Made by a program: the position numbers and the translations under genes. Source: Lentzea sp. NBRC 102530 (lineage in GTDB: Bacteria > Actinomycetota > Actinomycetes > Mycobacteriales > Pseudonocardiaceae). Taken from it: DNA of 64,000 nt. This document shows positions 60,821 to 64,000 of this stretch, in pieces. The stretch is from contig NZ_BSTF01000005.1 of assembly GCF_030269365.1 (NCBI RefSeq), positions 434,001-498,000 of the forward strand, in the 5' to 3' direction. Under the pieces are notes generated by a model. That model searched no databases and was not told the origin of the DNA. It worked only from the letters and a program-made list of their open reading frames with translations. How positions within the stretch are numbered: position 1 is the first letter of the stretch; the number at the start of each line of letters is the position of its first letter.

Positions 60821-61957
60821 ATGGCGCGGTGGAGTCCACTTGCCTTAGTCATCGCTCTGTTGGCGGCGGTCGGCCTGTACGGGTCGACCGCCGCTGTCGC
60901 AGCAGGGCCCATCACGGTCGCGACCGCGATCGCGTCGCAGGGGACCACCGCGACGGTGTCCGGGTACGTCGTCGGCCAGCCGACGGCGACGAGCACCGTC
61001 GTGAAGTCGAACTTCCCCACCGACTACGCGCTCGCGCTGGCCGACTCGGCGTCCGAGAGCAGCACGGCGAAGATGCTCTACGTGCAGATCTCGTCGTCGT
61101 TCCGGACGCAGTGGGGTCTGCGGACGAACCCGTCGCTGATGGGCCGCAAGATCGACGTGACCGGTCCTCTCGGCGCGTACTTCTCGCACCCCGGCCTGAC
61201 CTCGCCGACGGCGTTCGCCTTCTCCGGCACGACGCCACCGCCCACCACCTCCACCACGACGCCACCCCCGTCGGGTGACTACTACGCGGCCGCCAACGGC
61301 AAGACGGGTGCCGCGCTGAAGTCGGCGCTCAACGGCATCATCCGCAACCAGACCAAGCTCAGCTACGACCAGGTCTGGGAGGCGCTGAAGGTCACCGACC
61401 ATGACCCCGGCAACCCGTCCAACGTGATCGGGCTCTACAGCGGCAGGTCCATCGCGAAGTCGAACAACGGCGGCGGCGCCGACCAGTGGAACCGTGAGCA
61501 CGTCTGGGCCAAATCGCACGGCGACTTCGGCACCGCGACCGGTCCCGGCACGGACGTCCACCACCTGCGCGCCGAGGACGTGTCGGTGAACGCGGCCCGC
61601 GGCAACCTGGACTTCGACCTCGGTGGTTCGGCCGTCCACCAGGCGCCGGACAGCCTCGCCGACGGCGACTCGTTCGAGCCGCGCAACGCCGTGAAGGGCG
61701 ACGTCGCGCGGATGATCTTCTACATGGCCGTGCGCTACGAGGGCAACGACGGCTACGTGGACCTGGAGATCAACAACTCCGTCTCGAACGGCTCCGCGCC
61801 GTACATGGGCAAGCTCTCGGTCCTCAAGCAGTGGAACCAGCAGGACCCGCCGGACGCGAACGAGCGCCGGCGCAACGAGCTGATCTACAGCGACTACCAG
61901 CGCAACCGGAACCCGTTCATCGACCACCCGGAGTGGGTCGGCTCTATCTGGCCGTGA
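60821..61957 (+). CDS. Secreted endonuclease I with OB-fold domain
   Basis: 378 residues. A signal peptide (about 1-28), an OB-fold (DUF6359-like, about 31-135), a Pro/Thr linker (TTPPPTTSTTTPPPS) and a C-terminal endonuclease I domain: WNREHVWAKSHGDF with catalytic His227 and DVHHLRAEDVSVNAARGNLDF. Digests extracellular DNA/RNA. GGGGAG precedes ATG 60821. Convergent overlap with the NUDIX gene. Confidence 0.9.
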   Translation: MARWSPLALVIALLAAVGLYGSTAAVAAGPITVATAIASQGTTATVSGYVVGQPTATSTVVKSNFPTDYALALADSASESSTAKMLYVQISSSFRTQWGLRTNPSLMGRKIDVTGPLGAYFSHPGLTSPTAFAFSGTTPPPTTSTTTPPPSGDYYAAANGKTGAALKSALNGIIRNQTKLSYDQVWEALKVTDHDPGNPSNVIGLYSGRSIAKSNNGGGADQWNREHVWAKSHGDFGTATGPGTDVHHLRAEDVSVNAARGNLDFDLGGSAVHQAPDSLADGDSFEPRNAVKGDVARMIFYMAVRYEGNDGYVDLEINNSVSNGSAPYMGKLSVLKQWNQQDPPDANERRRNELIYSDYQRNRNPFIDHPEWVGSIWP

Positions 61958-62390
61958 GTCGTTCGAGGAAGGGGCGTTGCGCGGAGACGATCTTCGCGCT
62001 CGCCTCCTCCACGCTGAACCACTGAACGCGGTCGACCTCGGGGAACGTCTTGCGCTGCCCCGACTTCGGCGGCCACTCCATCTCGAACGTGCCGGGCGTG
62101 ACCGCCCCGGGGTCGAGGTCGCCCTCGAGCGCCCACACCGTGATGACCTTGCCGGAGCCCTTGGCCTCGCCGAGCGGGATCAGCTCGCCGTCCGGCACGG
62201 GCAGGCCGAGCTCCTCCTCGAACTCCCGGCGCGCCGCCGCCTCGGGCGTCTCGTCGTCGGTGTGCTCGCCCTTCGGCACGGACCACGCGCCGGCGTCCTT
62301 GCGGGCCCAGAACGGGCCGCCCATGTGCCCGAGCAGCACCTCGAGCTGGGTCGTGTTTCTGAACAGCAGGATTCCGGCCGACCGTTTCAT
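61944..62390 (-). CDS. NUDIX hydrolase
   Basis: 148 residues; the NUDIX box is GEHTDDETPEAAARREFEEELG (GX5EX7REUXEEXGU form), with an RNPP-like start MKRSAGILLFRNTT. Hydrolyses nucleoside diphosphates linked to other moieties. ATG 62390 is preferred over 62399 because GATAAT lies 7 bases upstream (leaderless). Divergent from the polymerase over 26 bp. Confidence 0.9.
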   Translation of the reverse strand: MKRSAGILLFRNTTQLEVLLGHMGGPFWARKDAGAWSVPKGEHTDDETPEAAARREFEEELGLPVPDGELIPLGEAKGSGKVITVWALEGDLDPGAVTPGTFEMEWPPKSGQRKTFPEVDRVQWFSVEEASAKIVSAQRPFLERLTAR

Positions 62391-62416
62391 ACCGCCCATT
62401 ATCTATTCTGGCCAGC
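62391..62416. promoter_or_regulatory. Compact divergent leaderless promoter
   Basis: Within 26 bp: on the minus strand GATAAT lies 7 bases before the NUDIX ATG; on the plus strand TATTCT (62404-62409) lies 7 bases before the polymerase ATG. Both messages would start at or next to their start codons, and the two -10 elements nearly touch. Confidence 0.55.
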
Positions 62417-63478
62417 ATGGCGGACTGGGTCCTGCACGTGGACCTCGACCAGTTCATCGCGGCGGTCGAGGTGCTGCGTGACCCCTCGTTGCGTGGCAAG
62501 CCCGTGGTGGTGGGCGGCAACGGCGACCCGACCGAACGCGCGGTCGTGGCCACGGCGTCCTATGAGGCACGGGAGTTCGGCGTGCGGTCCGGCCTGCCGC
62601 TGCGCACGGCGTTCAAGAAGCTCCCGGACGCCGTCTACCTGCCCGTCGACCACGCCCTGTACGAGGCGGCGTCGGCCGAGGTCATGGCCGTGCTGCGGTC
62701 GTTCCCGGTGGTCGTCGAGGTGATGGGGTGGGACGAGGCGTTCGTCGGCGTCACCGCGGACGACCCGGTGGCGTTCGCCCGGTCGGTGCAGGAGGCGGTG
62801 CTGGCGGCGACCGGCCTGCACTGCTCGGTCGGCATCGGCGACAACAAGCTGCGCGCCAAGATCGCGACCGAGTTCGGCAAACCCGCCGGGGTGTTCCAGC
62901 TGACCAGGGAGAACTGGGTCGAGGTGATGGGGCACCGGCCGACGTCCGCGCTGTGGGGCATCGGCGCGAAGACGGCGAAGAAGCTCGCCGAGCTGGGCCT
63001 CGAGACCGTGACGGACCTGGCGTCGGCGTCGCCGGACGTGCTGGCCGCCCGGTTCGGGCCGCGGATGGGCCCGTACTTCCGGACCGTCGCGCTCGGCGCG
63101 GGCGACACGGTCGTGAGCTCGACGCCGTGGGTCGTGAAGTCCCGGTCGCACGAGAAGACGTTCCAGCAGGACCTGGAGTCGCTGGAGGACGTCCGGCGCG
63201 AGGTCGTGGCGCTGGCGCACCAGGTGGCGGCGGACGTCGTGGCCGAGGGACGCCCGGCGGTGCGGGTGGGCGTGAAGGTGCGGTTCGCGCCGTTCTTCAC
63301 CAAGGTGCGGCTGATGAAGCTGCCCGCGCCGACGTCTTCGGCCGACGACCTGGCCGAGGCCGCTCTGGTCGTGCTGGACCGCTTCGAACACGGCCGGGCG
63401 GTACGCCTCCTGGGGGTCCGCGCGGAATTCTCTGACGATGACGTCGAACCGAAGCCTTCTCGTTCGACGTATCAGTAA
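62417..63478 (+). CDS. dinB: Y-family DNA polymerase (DinB2-type)
   Basis: 353-residue Y-family polymerase with catalytic Asp9, Asp106 and Glu107 (VLHVDLDQF and VMGWDEAF). The pattern MADWVLHVDLDQFIAAVE and SYEAREFGV matches mycobacterial DinB2. The steric-gate position (Phe in DinB1, Leu14 in DinB2) is Ile14, so ribonucleotide use is likely. No beta-clamp motif is evident near the C-terminus. Probably leaderless. Confidence 0.95.
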   Translation: MADWVLHVDLDQFIAAVEVLRDPSLRGKPVVVGGNGDPTERAVVATASYEAREFGVRSGLPLRTAFKKLPDAVYLPVDHALYEAASAEVMAVLRSFPVVVEVMGWDEAFVGVTADDPVAFARSVQEAVLAATGLHCSVGIGDNKLRAKIATEFGKPAGVFQLTRENWVEVMGHRPTSALWGIGAKTAKKLAELGLETVTDLASASPDVLAARFGPRMGPYFRTVALGAGDTVVSSTPWVVKSRSHEKTFQQDLESLEDVRREVVALAHQVAADVVAEGRPAVRVGVKVRFAPFFTKVRLMKLPAPTSSADDLAEAALVVLDRFEHGRAVRLLGVRAEFSDDDVEPKPSRSTYQ

Positions 63479-63506
63479 GTAGAGGATTCACCGCTGGGAG
63501 AAGAAG

Positions 63507-63716
63507 ATGACCGACTCACTGACACACCGCGACCGCGCCGTTCTCAGGGCCGTCGCGGACGGCCGCTGCGAGATCGCCGGAACCGCCCTGCTGGTCGACG
63601 GCCTGTGCTGCGCCGACCAGTTCGCGGGCCTGCGGCTGCGCATCGCGGGCCTGATCAGCACCCGTCCGGGGCCCGCCGCGCTGACCGACGCGGGCTACGA
63701 GATGCTCGCCGCCTGA
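63507..63716 (+). CDS. Small winged-helix-like protein
   Basis: 69 residues, MTDSLTHRDRAVLRAVADGRC to LTDAGYEMLAA, with the helix spacing of a small winged-helix or MarR-like domain. GGGAGAAGAAG precedes ATG 63507. Function unknown; it overlaps the convergent methyltransferase fragment by 22 bp. Confidence 0.6.
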   Translation: MTDSLTHRDRAVLRAVADGRCEIAGTALLVDGLCCADQFAGLRLRIAGLISTRPGPAALTDAGYEMLAA

Positions 63717-64000
63717 CCTTTGCGGAACACCGACATCAGGTACTTGTTCGAGAACCGGTAGACACCGTCTGCGGTTCGGTACGGCTTCGTCGCGGCCCTG
63801 ATTCTTTCCGCGACTTCCTCCTCACCTTCCTTTTCGATGATGCGCTGGTAGCTGCCCACGCTCAGGAAGCTGCGCAGCATCGTGGCCTCGTCGGGATGGA
63901 CCTGGGGGATGTCGATCGTGATTTTCTCCTGTGCCTCAGGCAACTTCGCGCGCGTGCGTCCGCTCTCGCCGCGCACGGCCCGGCCGACCACGAGCACGTC
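63695..64000 (-). CDS. C-terminal part of a methyltransferase-like protein (partial)
   Basis: The 5' end lies beyond the window. The visible 101 residues end a class I SAM-methyltransferase-like protein (LVVGRAVRG strand, then a helical tail with KPYRTADGVYRFSNKYLM). Identity is uncertain. Confidence 0.4.
   Translation of the reverse strand, partial: DVLVVGRAVRGESGRTRAKLPEAQEKITIDIPQVHPDEATMLRSFLSVGSYQRIIEKEGEEEVAERIRAATKPYRTADGVYRFSNKYLMSVFRKGQAASIS

Overview
The window is 64 kb of very GC-rich chromosomal DNA from a filamentous actinomycete. The rpsA-coaE-uvrB neighbourhood, the CoaE-GrpB fusion, the type VII secretion pieces (YbaB-EspC), DinB2-type polymerase, GT87 mannosyltransferase and many probable leaderless genes point to Pseudonocardiales (Lentzea, Saccharothrix or Actinosynnema-like). 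The genus is an inference from gene content. No rRNA, tRNA, CRISPR array, insertion sequence or phage was seen.

Layout. 1-5.3 kb: a frameshifted family 1 glycosyltransferase, a membrane-anchored short Hsp70-like ATPase, an exported PLP enzyme, and two regulator pairs (TetR/membrane protein and HxlR/acetyltransferase) whose divergent promoters each carry paired palindromes. 5.4-13.9 kb: a secreted NlpC/P60-like enzyme with a propeller repeat domain, two paralogous single-span membrane proteins, a nucleoside hydrolase, a decayed and an intact Gfo/Idh/MocA oxidoreductase, cspA with its long leader, and small membrane or secreted proteins. 13.8-16.9 kb: a TetR-controlled operon of a YhgE/Pip membrane protein and an ABC ATPase lacking the Walker A lysine. 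17-27 kb: core genes rpsA, coaE-grpB and uvrB, with tandem DUF402-like paralogues and a cysteine-rich DUF5685 protein.

27-36 kb: a DUF6193-like protein, MarR, YjbR and two VOC proteins; an operon whose 947-residue first protein fuses an extracytoplasmic alpha/beta hydrolase to an ABC ATPase, followed by a small ORF and an ABC-2 permease; then a TerC-family transporter behind a yybP-ykoY (manganese) riboswitch. 36-44 kb: an amidohydrolase divergent from an S9 peptidase, an NB-ARC/TPR regulator broken by one amber codon, a RES/Xre-type toxin-antitoxin pair, a GT87 transferase, HdeD and an ASCH-like protein. 44-46 kb: a type VII secretion cassette (YbaB, EspC-like, YezG-like immunity protein) without a visible toxin gene. 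46-64 kb: FKBP, trypsin, beta-propeller, CysZ-like, an XRE regulator, a small protein with a Val-Pro microsatellite, BrkB, a YqeB-like/TetR/PLP operon, acetyltransferases, DinB-fold enzyme, quinone oxidoreductase, secreted endonuclease I, NUDIX and a DinB2-type polymerase with Ile14 at the steric-gate position.

The most interesting items are the hydrolase-ABC fusion operon, the orphan immunity cassette, the DinB2 steric-gate substitution, the manganese riboswitch, the lysine-less ABC ATPase, the amber-split NB-ARC regulator and the paired operator architectures.
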